Positions 19,397 to 29,862 of a stretch of DNA of 32,644 nucleotides are shown piece by piece. The notes under the pieces are model-generated. The model saw only the letters and a program-made list of their open reading frames with translations, made no database searches and was not told the DNA's origin. Position 1 is the stretch's first letter. Each line of letters begins with the position of its first letter. The stretch is from contig CAZACZ010000034.1 of NCBI GenBank assembly GCA_964483695.1, positions 1 to 32,644 on the forward strand, written 5' to 3'. Made by a program: the position numbers and the translations under genes. This stretch comes from CAZACZ01 sp964483695. GTDB lineage: Bacteria; Deinococcota; Deinococci; Deinococcales; Trueperaceae.

Positions 19397-20649
19397 TGCG
19401 CGCCGTCGGACTGGCATCGATGTTCGTGGCCATCGTCGGGGTGGCGGCGGTGGTGCTTGCCACGCTGGCCACCGTGCTGCTGCGGTTCGCCGTCGATGCT
19501 GGTCCGTGGTCGGCGTGGAGGTCGCTGGTGGTCGCGTTGGCCGCGGCGGGCGCGGCCCTGGGCGCCGTAGCTCTGCTGCACCTCGCGCTGATCGCCGCAC
19601 GCCAGTCGATCGCGTGGCGTCATGCCCAACGGATCTTGCACTGGACCGTCGTCTGGAGTGACGTCGCGGCCGGTGGCCGCCTGCCGCCGTTGCCGGTACG
19701 AGCCCACGACGCCATCGTCGACGCCGCCGCCCAGGTGTTGGAGCAGGTGCAAGGCGAAGGCGCCGAGCGCGTGCGCGCCCTGCTGGCCGACACCGGCTTG
19801 CTGGCCCGCGATCTCGACGTCGCGAGCCGCGCCCTCGGGACCCCACGCGGCCGCTCGGCTGCCGCTCTCGAGCGCTTGGCACGCATCGCGGCACCCAGTG
19901 CGTTGCCGCTGTTCCGACGCGCCGCCACGAGCCACGACGTGCGGACCGCCCGCGGAGCCTTGCTTGGAGCGGCACGCGTGCTGGCCGCCCAGGAGCGTCC
20001 GGAGCCGTTGGGGAACGAGCTCGTGGGTGCCATCGCCGATCACGTCGCGGTCCAGCCGGGGTCGGCTGCGACGAGGCCGTTCCTGACCGCCAGCCTGATC
20101 GCCGCCGGGAACCACCTCCCGTGGCTTGCCGGCACGTTGCTCGCGGGCGACGGGGAGGAGGCGGCCCAAGTGGCCGCGCTCGAGGCGCTCGGGTTGTCGC
20201 GCCGACCGGAAGCCATGGAGATCGCCGCGGACGTGCTGCGGCGCGACGCCGAGGACGAGGTGCGCGCCGCTGCGCTGCGCACCCTGGCGCGGCTGGGCCA
20301 CGTCCCGGAGCGCGCCATCGCCGACGTCATCGCCGCCAGCACCGACGCCCACGTGGGCACGCGCGTCCAGGCCGCCTACGCGCTCGTCGGCCTACCGCTC
20401 GACGTGGCGCTTCCCACGCTCTGGCCCATGCTGGGCGACCGCGTCTGGGACGTGCGGCGCGCTGCGGCCACGGCGATGCTGCGCTGCGGCGACCAGGGCG
20501 TGACGGCGCTGCGGCACGCGGCCGGGTCCCACTTCGATGGCTTCGCACGCGACGTCGCCCACTACGCCAGCACGCACGGCTTGGTGGGCGCGACCGCGCC
20601 TGCGCTCGCGCCGGTCCCGGTCGCGGCCGCTTCCTCGGGGCCGACGTGA
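19396..20649 (+). CDS. Membrane-anchored HEAT-repeat protein
   Basis: 417 aa. Its ATG overlaps the previous TGA (TGATG), and its own TGA overlaps the next GTG (GTGA). Two N-terminal membrane segments, at about 5-30 (SMFVAIVGVAAVVLATLATVLL) and 43-67, are followed by a cytoplasmic helical region. The helix pairs are HEAT/PBS-lyase-like: DEVRAAALRTLARLGHVPERAIADVI, TRVQAAYALVGLPLDVALPTL and DRVWDVRRAAATAMLRCGDQGV, about residues 260-390. Such repeats bind partner proteins. Its place between a receiver protein and a GT2 synthase suggests an adaptor that relays the signal to the synthase. Confidence 0.82.
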   Translation: MRAVGLASMFVAIVGVAAVVLATLATVLLRFAVDAGPWSAWRSLVVALAAAGAALGAVALLHLALIAARQSIAWRHAQRILHWTVVWSDVAAGGRLPPLPVRAHDAIVDAAAQVLEQVQGEGAERVRALLADTGLLARDLDVASRALGTPRGRSAAALERLARIAAPSALPLFRRAATSHDVRTARGALLGAARVLAAQERPEPLGNELVGAIADHVAVQPGSAATRPFLTASLIAAGNHLPWLAGTLLAGDGEEAAQVAALEALGLSRRPEAMEIAADVLRRDAEDEVRAAALRTLARLGHVPERAIADVIAASTDAHVGTRVQAAYALVGLPLDVALPTLWPMLGDRVWDVRRAAATAMLRCGDQGVTALRHAAGSHFDGFARDVAHYASTHGLVGATAPALAPVPVAAASSGPT

Positions 20650-22046
20650 CGTTCGTCGATGCGCTGCAACTGGTGGTGCTGGCATCGTTCGCGGCGATCA
20701 ACGGCGGGTACGCCGCGAGCCTGGTCCTGGCGGCGCGCGCGCTGCTGATGCGCGACCGGCGCGCCTCCGACCTGGAGGACACCGCCATGACGCGCGCCTC
20801 TGCCTACCTGCCGGTCAGCTTCCTGGTGCCGGCCCACAACGAGGAAGCCACCATCGTCGAGAGCGTGCGCAGCTTGCTCGCCATGCACTACCCGGAGTTC
20901 GAGGTCGTGGTGGTGAGCGACGGCTCCACCGACGCGACCATGGCGGCGCTGCAACGTGCGTTCGCGCTCGTCCCGAGCGCGCCCAGCCTACGTCGCGTGG
21001 CTCCCCACGCCGACGTGCGCTCGGCGTGGCGCAGCCTCTCGCATGCCAACCTGGTCGTCATCGACAAGGAGAACGGTGGCAAAGCCGACGCGCTCAACGC
21101 GGCGTTGGAGCAGGCGCGCTACCCGATCGTGGCCGCCATCGACGCCGACAGCCTGGTCGATCCAGCTGCGTTGCTGCGCGCAGGCACGCGCTTCCTCGAC
21201 CACCCGGACCTGATGGCGCTCGGCGGCACCATCCGGGTGGTGAACGACGCGGAGGTCGCCGACGGCGCGGTTCGCACGCCGCGCACACCGCGCAACTTCC
21301 TGGCGCGGTGGCAGACGCTGGAGTACGTTCGCGCCTTCCTGGCGGCGCGCACGGCGCTCAGTCACGTCGGTTGCTTGATGCTGGTGTCGGGGGCGTTCGG
21401 CTTGTTCCGACGTGCGGCGCTCATCGAGGTCGGCGGCTACCGCACCGACACCGTCGGCGAGGACTTCGAACTGGGCGTGCGCCTCCATCGGCACTTCCGC
21501 GACAAGCGCAAGCCGTACCGGATCGAGTACATGATCGATCCGGTGTGCTGGACGCAAGTGCCCGATGACGCGCAGACGCTGCGGCGCCAACGCGATCGTT
21601 GGCACCGTGGACTGTGGGAGACGTTGTGGGCGCATCGCGCCATGTTCCTCAACCCGCGCTACGGGCGCATCGGGTTGTTCGCCGTGCCGCACGCGTGGCT
21701 GTTCGAAGGCCTGGCGCCGCTGGTGGAAGCGAGCGGCTACGCTCTGGTGATCGTACTGGCGCTGACGGGCCAACTGGACGCGGCGTTCGCCGCCGCGTTC
21801 TTCGCCCTGGCGCTGCTGTACGGCCTGCTGGTCAGCCTTGCCAGCAGCGCCCTCGAGATCGTGTTGCCGAACACGCCATCGCGGTTCGTGGACCGCTTGC
21901 GGCTGTGGAACGCGGCGGTCACGGAGAGCCTCGGCTACCGCCCTTGGCTCGCTCTAGTGCGCACCTTCGCCACCTTCACGGTGCGGCGTCAACGCGGGCG
22001 GTGGGGCGCGATGACACGTCGACGGTTCGGCGGCGACTCCTCCTGA
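20646..22046 (+). CDS. Processive GT2-family glycosyltransferase (membrane polysaccharide synthase-like)
   Basis: 466 aa, starting at GTG within a GTGA overlap. An N-terminal membrane helix (about 6-35) precedes the GT-A domain: FLVPAHNEEATI at 59-70, SDGST at 91-95, KENGGKADALNAAL, and DAD at 166-168 for nucleotide-sugar and metal binding. GED follows at 271-273, then QRDRW at 315-319 (the QxxRW motif of processive synthases). Two or three C-terminal helices follow (EASGYALVIVLALTG, AAFAAAFFALALLYGLLVS). This layout matches PgaC, hyaluronan and cellulose synthases. The sugar cannot be told. It is last in the operon with the receiver and HEAT proteins, so it probably makes a regulated extracellular polysaccharide. 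No PilZ domain is seen. Confidence 0.9.
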   Translation: MTFVDALQLVVLASFAAINGGYAASLVLAARALLMRDRRASDLEDTAMTRASAYLPVSFLVPAHNEEATIVESVRSLLAMHYPEFEVVVVSDGSTDATMAALQRAFALVPSAPSLRRVAPHADVRSAWRSLSHANLVVIDKENGGKADALNAALEQARYPIVAAIDADSLVDPAALLRAGTRFLDHPDLMALGGTIRVVNDAEVADGAVRTPRTPRNFLARWQTLEYVRAFLAARTALSHVGCLMLVSGAFGLFRRAALIEVGGYRTDTVGEDFELGVRLHRHFRDKRKPYRIEYMIDPVCWTQVPDDAQTLRRQRDRWHRGLWETLWAHRAMFLNPRYGRIGLFAVPHAWLFEGLAPLVEASGYALVIVLALTGQLDAAFAAAFFALALLYGLLVSLASSALEIVLPNTPSRFVDRLRLWNAAVTESLGYRPWLALVRTFATFTVRRQRGRWGAMTRRRFGGDSS

Positions 22047-22073
22047 CGCAACCGCCTGCCCACCACCGCGCGA

Positions 22074-22787
22074 CTACCCCTCGGTGACCTCGGTGACGTA
22101 CGCCGGCAGATCGACGGGGGGGAGGCGAAGCGCCTCGAACAGCCCGTGCGGGAGGCTCAGGTCGCCCACGAACAGGCGGCCGACGTGACCGCCGGGGCGG
22201 ATGCCCGCTTTGGGCAAGGCCACGCTCATGGTGACGTCGGCGTGCACCACATCGCCGGGTGTCTGTCCGTCGTCGGCGCGCATGCCCGTCGGGGTGTCGA
22301 GCGAGATCACGCAGCACCCTTCGCGCATGTGGTTGAGGACCGTGATCACGTCGAGCGTGCGGCCGCGAGGAGGACCTTCGAGGTTGGTCCCGATGGCGGC
22401 GTCGATGACGCAGGCGAACTTCATCTTCGGCAGGCTGGTGCGCACCTTGACGCGCTCGAAGTGCCGCAGATGCTCGAGTTGCTCCTTCGGCGTGCCGGAG
22501 TAGTTCTCGGCTTCGTGCGTCGGCACCACCCATACGCGCCTGCCGCGAGCGGCGAGCAGCCTGGCGGCCGCCAGGCCGCCGCTACCGTTGTTGCCGCGCC
22601 CTGCCACCACCAGGATGGGGCCGTCACTGCCGTACTCCTCGATCAACGTGACCAGGTTGCGCGCGGTGTGCTCGACGAGTACGCGGTTGTCGAGACCGAA
22701 CTTGCCGGTCGCGAGCATGATGAGCTGCTGCATCTGGCTCGAGGTGATGGCGGGGAGGTCGTCCCAGCGGATCTGCGGGAAGCTCAT
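22074..22787 (-). CDS. NAD(P)H-hydrate epimerase domain protein (YjeF N-terminal type)
   Basis: 237 aa. The start at ATG 22787 has AAAGG six bases upstream; a GTG at 22793 is less well placed. The YjeF_N fold shows ILVVAGRGNNGSGGLAAARLL, VIDAAIGTNLEGPPRG and CVISLDTPTGMRADDGQ. Family members epimerise damaged NAD(P)HX. The usual N-N-G-x-D-G turn reads NNGSGG here, while the later Asp residues (IDAAIG, SLDTPTG) are kept. The ADP-dependent dehydratase half found in many bacterial Nnr proteins is absent. It lies 18 nt after yebC and is probably co-transcribed. It is convergent with the GT2 gene. Confidence 0.82.
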   Translation of the reverse strand: MSFPQIRWDDLPAITSSQMQQLIMLATGKFGLDNRVLVEHTARNLVTLIEEYGSDGPILVVAGRGNNGSGGLAAARLLAARGRRVWVVPTHEAENYSGTPKEQLEHLRHFERVKVRTSLPKMKFACVIDAAIGTNLEGPPRGRTLDVITVLNHMREGCCVISLDTPTGMRADDGQTPGDVVHADVTMSVALPKAGIRPGGHVGRLFVGDLSLPHGLFEALRLPPVDLPAYVTEVTEG

Positions 22788-22805
22788 GCGCACCCTTTCG
22801 CGGAT

Positions 22806-23534
22806 TCAGCCGACCAGTTCCGCGCTTTCCAGGTCGGCGGTGGAGTAGACGTTCTGCACGTCGTCGAGATCCTCGAGGCTCTCGACGAACGTCATCACCT
22901 TGCGCGCGTCTTCGGGTGCCAGGCCCGTCTGGGTCTGGGGCACCTTGGTGAGCTGGGCGACTTGCGTCTCGATGCCGCGCTCCTGCAACGCCTCGACGAA
23001 CTCGTACAGGCCACTGGGCGAGGTGAAGATGGTGCTGACGCCGTCGTCGATCTCGAGGTCCTCGGCGCCCAAGTCGATGGCGATCTCTTGGAAGGCGTCG
23101 TCGGCGCGCTCGACCACGATCACGCCTTTGGTGTCGAACTGCCAAGCGGTGGAACCGGATAGGTTGCCCCCGTGCTTGCTGAAGACGTGGCGCACCTCCG
23201 CCGCGGTGCGGTTCTTGTTGTCGGTGAGCGCCTCGACCATGACCGCGACGCCGGCCGGACCGTAGCCCTCGTACACCACCTCGTCGAAGCTCCCGCCTTC
23301 GGCGCCCCCCAAGGCGCGCTCGATGGCGCGGTCGATGTTGTCCTGCGGGACGTTGTCGGTCTTGGCGGCGCCGAGGGCGTTCTTGAGCCCGAGGTTGACG
23401 CTGGGGTCACCGCTGCCACCCGAGCGCACCGCCGACTGGATGGCGCGGATGTGCTTGCTGATGACCTTGCTGCGGTTGCGGTCGGTTACCGCCTTCTTCC
23501 GCTTGATCTGTGCCCACTTGCTGTGGCCTGCCAA
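22806..23534 (-). CDS. yebC: YebC/PmpR-family protein
   Basis: 242 aa, cytoplasmic. The family is described as a transcriptional regulator and, more recently, as a factor relieving ribosome stalling. The conserved N-terminus (M)AGHSKWAQIKRKKAVTD begins at a TTG at 23534, with AGGAGG nine bases upstream. In-frame codons further upstream are therefore leader. NVPQDNIDRAIERALGG, YEGYGPAGVAVMVEALTDN and the region of GGNLSGSTAWQF are typical. The length is normal. A TACAAT -10 about 77 nt upstream and a perfect palindrome in the leader suggest its own promoter, with possible regulation. Confidence 0.95.
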   Translation of the reverse strand: MAGHSKWAQIKRKKAVTDRNRSKVISKHIRAIQSAVRSGGSGDPSVNLGLKNALGAAKTDNVPQDNIDRAIERALGGAEGGSFDEVVYEGYGPAGVAVMVEALTDNKNRTAAEVRHVFSKHGGNLSGSTAWQFDTKGVIVVERADDAFQEIAIDLGAEDLEIDDGVSTIFTSPSGLYEFVEALQERGIETQVAQLTKVPQTQTGLAPEDARKVMTFVESLEDLDDVQNVYSTADLESAELVG

Positions 23535-23578
23535 GGCTGTCGTCCTCCTGCTGCCGGCTTCCTGGTGTCTCACGAACG

Positions 23579-23601
23579 GTGACGCGTCTAGCACGCGTCA
23601 C
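23579..23601 (-). promoter_or_regulatory. Perfect 9-bp inverted repeat in the yebC leader
   Basis: GTGACGCGT and ACGCGTCAC flank a 5-nt spacer just downstream of the yebC -10 box. It could be an operator for a dimeric repressor or an mRNA hairpin. No candidate binder is in view. Confidence 0.45.
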
Positions 23602-23610
23602 GATGCTCAC

Positions 23611-23616
23611 ATTGTA
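23611..23616 (-). promoter_or_regulatory. -10 element TACAAT of yebC
   Basis: TACAAT on the minus strand gives a leader of about 70 nt before the TTG at 23534. No clear -35 is present. Confidence 0.45.
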
Positions 23617-23627
23617 CTCCAACGCAC

Positions 23628-23657
23628 CGCCGCCGCGACCCTCGGGTCGCGGCGGCG
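23628..23657. terminator. 13-bp hairpin downstream of the lipoprotein gene
   Basis: CGCCGCCGCGACC and GGTCGCGGCGGCG pair perfectly around the tetraloop CTCG. It lies 37 bases after the stop of the minus-strand lipoprotein gene and upstream of the yebC promoter. There is no U-tract. Confidence 0.6.
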
Positions 23658-23693
23658 CGCGTCACGAAGCGTTCGGATGGGCAAGCAGCGGCG

Positions 23694-24200
23694 TCAGCGG
23701 ATGTAGAGGTACGTCTCCGCGATGTCGCGCACCGGGTAGCCGCGGATCTCGAGCGTGATGGCGCTGGTCCAGGCGCCGTCGCCGTAGCGCCCGCGGAACG
23801 TCACCGACTCGTCGGTGCGTTGCGGCGTGAAGTGCGCACGGACCCGGTGGAAGCCACGCGGCGGAGCTGCGCTGAACGCCACCCGCTGGCTGGGCAGCGG
23901 CAGGATCGTCTGGCCGGTACCGACCTGGATGTTGCGAGAGAAGACGTACACCGCGCCGTCAGGATCGATGGCGGACAAGGTCACGTAGCCTGGTTGGGTG
24001 GTGCGGATGGCGAACTCGATCTCCTCGCCGACGTAGTAGGTGGCGCCCTCGCCACGCGTCGGCTGGAAGTCGAGGATCACGTCGTTCAGTTCGACGTCGA
24101 CGCCCTCGACGGTGCCGGGCCGCACGTAGATGGTGCAGGCCGAGACCAGCAACGCCAAGATGGCGACGAGCGGAACGATGCGCAGGCTAGACCGGTTCAT
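23694..24200 (-). CDS. Putative lipoprotein with DUF4384-like domain
   Basis: 168 aa. The start at ATG 24200 has a strong AAGGAGG six bases upstream. Signal peptide MNRSSLRIVPLVAILALLVSA is followed by Cys, and the mature protein begins CTIYVRPG. The domain contains YYVGEEIEFAIRTTQPGYVT, DPDGAVYVFSRN and PLPSQRVAFSAAPPRGFHR. This is the pattern of DUF4384 proteins, a beta-rich extracellular or periplasmic domain of unknown function. The C-terminus is DIAETYLYIR. A TACACT -10 lies 23 bases upstream of the start. Confidence 0.78.
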   Translation of the reverse strand: MNRSSLRIVPLVAILALLVSACTIYVRPGTVEGVDVELNDVILDFQPTRGEGATYYVGEEIEFAIRTTQPGYVTLSAIDPDGAVYVFSRNIQVGTGQTILPLPSQRVAFSAAPPRGFHRVRAHFTPQRTDESVTFRGRYGDGAWTSAITLEIRGYPVRDIAETYLYIR

Positions 24201-24223
24201 GAGTTGCCTCCTTGCCAAGATCG

Positions 24224-24229
24224 AGTGTA
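24224..24229 (-). promoter_or_regulatory. -10 element TACACT of the DUF4384-like lipoprotein gene
   Basis: TACACT lies 23 bases before the ATG at 24200. The short leader holds the AAGGAGG ribosome-binding site, so this gene is not leaderless. Confidence 0.45.
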
Positions 24230-24305
24230 GCAAGGCGCCATGCTCCCCGGAGAAGCCGATCCCACGCCGCCTTCACCGTGCCTTGAGCGTCGCCGGGCGC
24301 GATGA

Positions 24306-24638
24306 TCAGGGCGTCTCGCTGGCGGAGCGATCGTAGGTCGTCACGAAGTAGGGGAGATCGGTCTGGTGGTACCGGCCGCGCTCGTCGTACCAGTACACGT
24401 AGGCGCCGAGGGCGTCACCGCCCGCGCCGCCCTCCGAGGCGGTGCCGGCGCGCGTGACCTTCCCGTCCACCGTGCCGTCGTACAGGACCTTGCCGTCGTA
24501 GGAGTAGACGGTGATGTACATGCGCTGGGCGGTGAAATCCTGGATGCTACGGCGGATGCGGTTCTGCGTCTCGTTCCGGCAACCGGCCAGCGCCACGACC
24601 AGCAGCGCCGCCACGACCAGGGGGAGCATCCTCTTCAC
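24306..24638 (-). CDS. Small putative lipoprotein
   Basis: 110 aa from a GTG at 24638, chosen because GGAGG lies six bases upstream; the ATG at 24629 is fifteen bases away. N-terminus (M)KRMLPLVVAALLVVALAG then Cys20 is a clear lipoprotein signal with lipobox LAGC. The mature part, CRNETQNRIRRSIQDFTAQRM and then ITVYSYDGKVLYDGTVDGKV, is a short beta-rich domain ending near YFVTTYDRSASETP. The family is not recognised. It diverges from dnaJ and probably has its own promoter. Confidence 0.72.
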   Translation of the reverse strand: MKRMLPLVVAALLVVALAGCRNETQNRIRRSIQDFTAQRMYITVYSYDGKVLYDGTVDGKVTRAGTASEGGAGGDALGAYVYWYDERGRYHQTDLPYFVTTYDRSASETP

Positions 24639-24681
24639 GATCGACCTCCGACCGCCGGGCACCCGGGCGGTTTCGACCCGG

Positions 24682-24687
24682 AGCATA
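24682..24687 (-). promoter_or_regulatory. -10 element TATGCT of the small lipoprotein gene
   Basis: TATGCT on the minus strand, about 43 bases upstream of the GTG at 24638. It is divergent from the dnaJ promoter. Confidence 0.4.
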
Positions 24688-24711
24688 CCACTCGGCGTCG
24701 GTACCGCCGGA

Positions 24712-24732
24712 CCTTAGCGTGATGCGCTCAGG
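24712..24732. promoter_or_regulatory. HAIR-like inverted repeat, candidate HspR operator
   Basis: CCTTAGC and GCTCAGG are separated by 7 nt and complementary at 6 of 7 positions; adding the next A/T pair gives 7 of 8. The published HAIR element of HspR is CTTGAGT-N7-ACTCAAG. Geometry and several bases match. It lies just before the dnaJ -10 box (24738), where a bound repressor would block polymerase. hspR is the next gene of the same operon. Confidence 0.5.
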
Positions 24733-24737
24733 TAATG

Positions 24738-24743
24738 TATCGT
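24738..24743 (+). promoter_or_regulatory. -10 element TATCGT of leaderless dnaJ
   Basis: TATCGT, seven bases before the GTG at 24751, identical to the pilT hexamer. It favours 24751 over the GTG at 24742, which overlaps this hexamer. Confidence 0.5.
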
Positions 24744-24750
24744 GTCCGCA

Positions 24751-25782
24751 GTGAGTCGTGCACCGCAAGACCGGCATCTCGATCCCTACGAGGTCCTCGG
24801 CGTCCCGCGCGACGCCGACGCCGACGCCATCAAGTCCGCCTACCGGCGGCAGGCGATGCGCTACCATCCCGACCGCAACCCGGGCGATCCGGAAGCCGAG
24901 GAACGCTTCAAGCAGATGTCCGAAGCGTACGCCCTACTGCGCGACCCGGAGGCCAGGGCGCGCTACGACCGCTACGGCGCCAGCGACCCCCGTGCCTACC
25001 GGCCCGACACCTCCACGGTCGACTGGCAGACCATCTTCCGCGAAGCCGACATCCCCATCGATTGGGGCGCCCACGGCTCCATCCCCCGCACCGGCAACGC
25101 CGTGTTCGACGTGCTCTTCGGGGTCATGGCCGGCATGATGCGCGGCGCCGGGTTGCTGCCAGGGGAGACCCGCGAGGTCGATCTCGGCGTGCGGCTCGGG
25201 GACCTCCAGCGCGGCGCCGTCTTGCGCCTGCACGTGCCGGGGCCCTGCGTGTGCCCCACTTGCCGCGGCAGCGGCCGCGTTCGCGGCGAGGCGGTGGTGG
25301 CGCGCGCGCCCGGGCCGTTCGAGACGGGCAGCCCGCCCTCGGAGGCGGTGGCGGCGTGCGCGTCGTGCGGCGGCAGAGGCGTACGCCGCGCCGGGGCCAC
25401 GGTCGAGGTGACGGTGCCGCCGGGCTCGAGAGCGGGCGCCAAGCTCCGGCTTCGCGGACTCGGGGGCCCGGGGAACCCTCCCGGGGACGTGCTCGCCCGG
25501 ATCGTCCCCGAGCTGCCGCCCGGCGCGCGGGTGCAGGGAAACGACGTGGTGGATGAGCTCTACCTGACGCCGCTGGAAGCCGGCCGCGAGGTGCGCACCC
25601 AGTACCAAGGGGTGGACGTGACGGTACCGAAGGGCGTGCGAGACGGCGGCACGGTGCGGGTGGCGGGCGCGGGCCTCGGCGGCGATCTCGTGCTGACCGT
25701 GCGCTTCGACCTGCTGAAGGGCGTGTCGCGCGCGGCGAGCGCGTGGTTTCGTAAGCTGGCGAGAGGAGGGACCGCAGCGTGA
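24751..25782 (+). CDS. dnaJ: DnaJ/Hsp40 co-chaperone with a reduced zinc finger
   Basis: 343 aa, starting at GTG. It stimulates the DnaK ATPase and delivers substrates. The J-domain covers about 11-75, with HPD at 39-41 (YHPDRNPGD). A linker with no typical Gly/Phe-rich run follows. The Cys-rich region keeps only two of the four CxxCxGxG motifs: CPTCRGSG at 168-175 and CASCGGRG at 203-210. The two C-terminal beta domains follow (VTVPPGSRAGAKLRLRGLGG, NDVVDELYLTPLEAG, VTVPKGVRDGGTVRVAGAG). Thermus DnaJ lacks the zinc region altogether, so this looks intermediate. It overlaps hspR by GTGA. dnaK and grpE are not in the window. Confidence 0.92.
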   Translation: MSRAPQDRHLDPYEVLGVPRDADADAIKSAYRRQAMRYHPDRNPGDPEAEERFKQMSEAYALLRDPEARARYDRYGASDPRAYRPDTSTVDWQTIFREADIPIDWGAHGSIPRTGNAVFDVLFGVMAGMMRGAGLLPGETREVDLGVRLGDLQRGAVLRLHVPGPCVCPTCRGSGRVRGEAVVARAPGPFETGSPPSEAVAACASCGGRGVRRAGATVEVTVPPGSRAGAKLRLRGLGGPGNPPGDVLARIVPELPPGARVQGNDVVDELYLTPLEAGREVRTQYQGVDVTVPKGVRDGGTVRVAGAGLGGDLVLTVRFDLLKGVSRAASAWFRKLARGGTAA

Positions 25783-26288
25783 GCGCCAAGCACGGCCAGC
25801 CGGGAAGCGACGACTCCGAGACCTCCACGCGCGGCGGCCACGGCGCCGAGCACGGCCCCAGCGAGATCGACCAGGACAAGCCGCTGTACGTCATCAGCGT
25901 CGCGGCGGAACTGGTCGACATGCACCCGCAGACGTTGCGCCTCTACGAGCGCAAGGGCCTGATCGAACCGAGCCGCAGCGCGGGGAAGACGCGCCTCTAC
26001 TCCCAGCGCAACATCGAGCAGTTGCGCGAGATCCGGCGGCTGACGCAGGAACTCGGCGTGAACCTTGCGGGGGTGGAGGAGATCATCCGCCTGCGCAAGC
26101 GGCTCGACCAGCTGCAGAACAACATGGAGGGGCGCATCGCGAACCTCCAGGAGCGGCTGCGCGACCACATGGACGACATGCGTCGCCATGCGTTGCCGGC
26201 GCCCCGATCCGCGACGTCGGAGGGCGACGAGGCCCCCAACGGCAACGGCAGCGACATCGACGAGGATTGGCCCGACGACGACGTATAG
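25779..26288 (+). CDS. hspR: HspR-type MerR-family heat-shock repressor
   Basis: 169 aa from a GTG overlapping the dnaJ stop, with AGGAGGG eight bases upstream. A disordered, charged N-terminus of about 34 residues precedes the winged-helix MerR domain: YVISVAAELVDMHPQTLRLY then ERKGLIEPSRSAGKTRLYSQ and NIEQLREIRRLTQELGVNL. This is the HspR version, with the MHPQTLRLYERKGL recognition region. A coiled-coil helix with LRKRLDQLQNNMEGR follows, then an acidic tail. HspR represses dnaK/dnaJ/clpB genes through HAIR inverted repeats, with DnaK as co-repressor. A HAIR-like site precedes dnaJ, so autoregulation is likely. Confidence 0.92.
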   Translation: MSAKHGQPGSDDSETSTRGGHGAEHGPSEIDQDKPLYVISVAAELVDMHPQTLRLYERKGLIEPSRSAGKTRLYSQRNIEQLREIRRLTQELGVNLAGVEEIIRLRKRLDQLQNNMEGRIANLQERLRDHMDDMRRHALPAPRSATSEGDEAPNGNGSDIDEDWPDDDV

Positions 26289-26302
26289 CACGAGGCGCCA
26301 GC

Positions 26303-26345
26303 GGCCGGCGCGCGCTCCCGGCGAGGCCTCGGCGAGCGACCGGCC
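26303..26345 (+). terminator. Imperfect hairpin after hspR
   Basis: GGCCGG (26303-26308) pairs with CCGGCC (26340-26345). Inside it, CGCTC (26313-26317) pairs with GAGCG (26334-26338). There is no U-run. It is a possible end of the dnaJ-hspR transcript before the smc promoter. Confidence 0.35.
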
Positions 26346-26384
26346 CTTGCCGCGACGCTCGCGGGACGCGCGGGTCGGCGAAGG

Positions 26385-26390
26385 TATACT
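26385..26390 (+). promoter_or_regulatory. -10 element TATACT of smc
   Basis: TATACT is seven bases before an ATG at 26398 and 27 bases before the smc GTG at 26418. The short leader contains AGGAGGT (26402-26408), the smc ribosome-binding site. Confidence 0.55.
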
Positions 26391-26397
26391 CCCTGCC

Positions 26398-26417
26398 ATG
26401 CAGGAGGTGGACCGCGC

Positions 26418-26436
<19 letters not shown>
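26398..26436 (+). CDS. Possible leaderless 12-aa ORF overlapping the smc start
   Basis: An ATG at the expected transcription start encodes MQEVDRACASCR and ends at a TGA inside smc. It overlaps the smc ribosome-binding site and start codon in another frame. If translated, it would interfere with or feed initiation at smc. The CASC motif could bind metal, but at this length that is only suggestive. Confidence 0.25.
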
Positions 26437-29843
<3,407 letters not shown>

Positions 29844-29862
29844 GGCCCGGGGGCAGGGCCGC

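Noticed and set aside
29844..29862. Hairpin between smc and the recombinase
   Set aside because: Only a 5-bp GGCCC/GGGCC pairing in 19 nt, with no T-run. Too weak to call a terminator.
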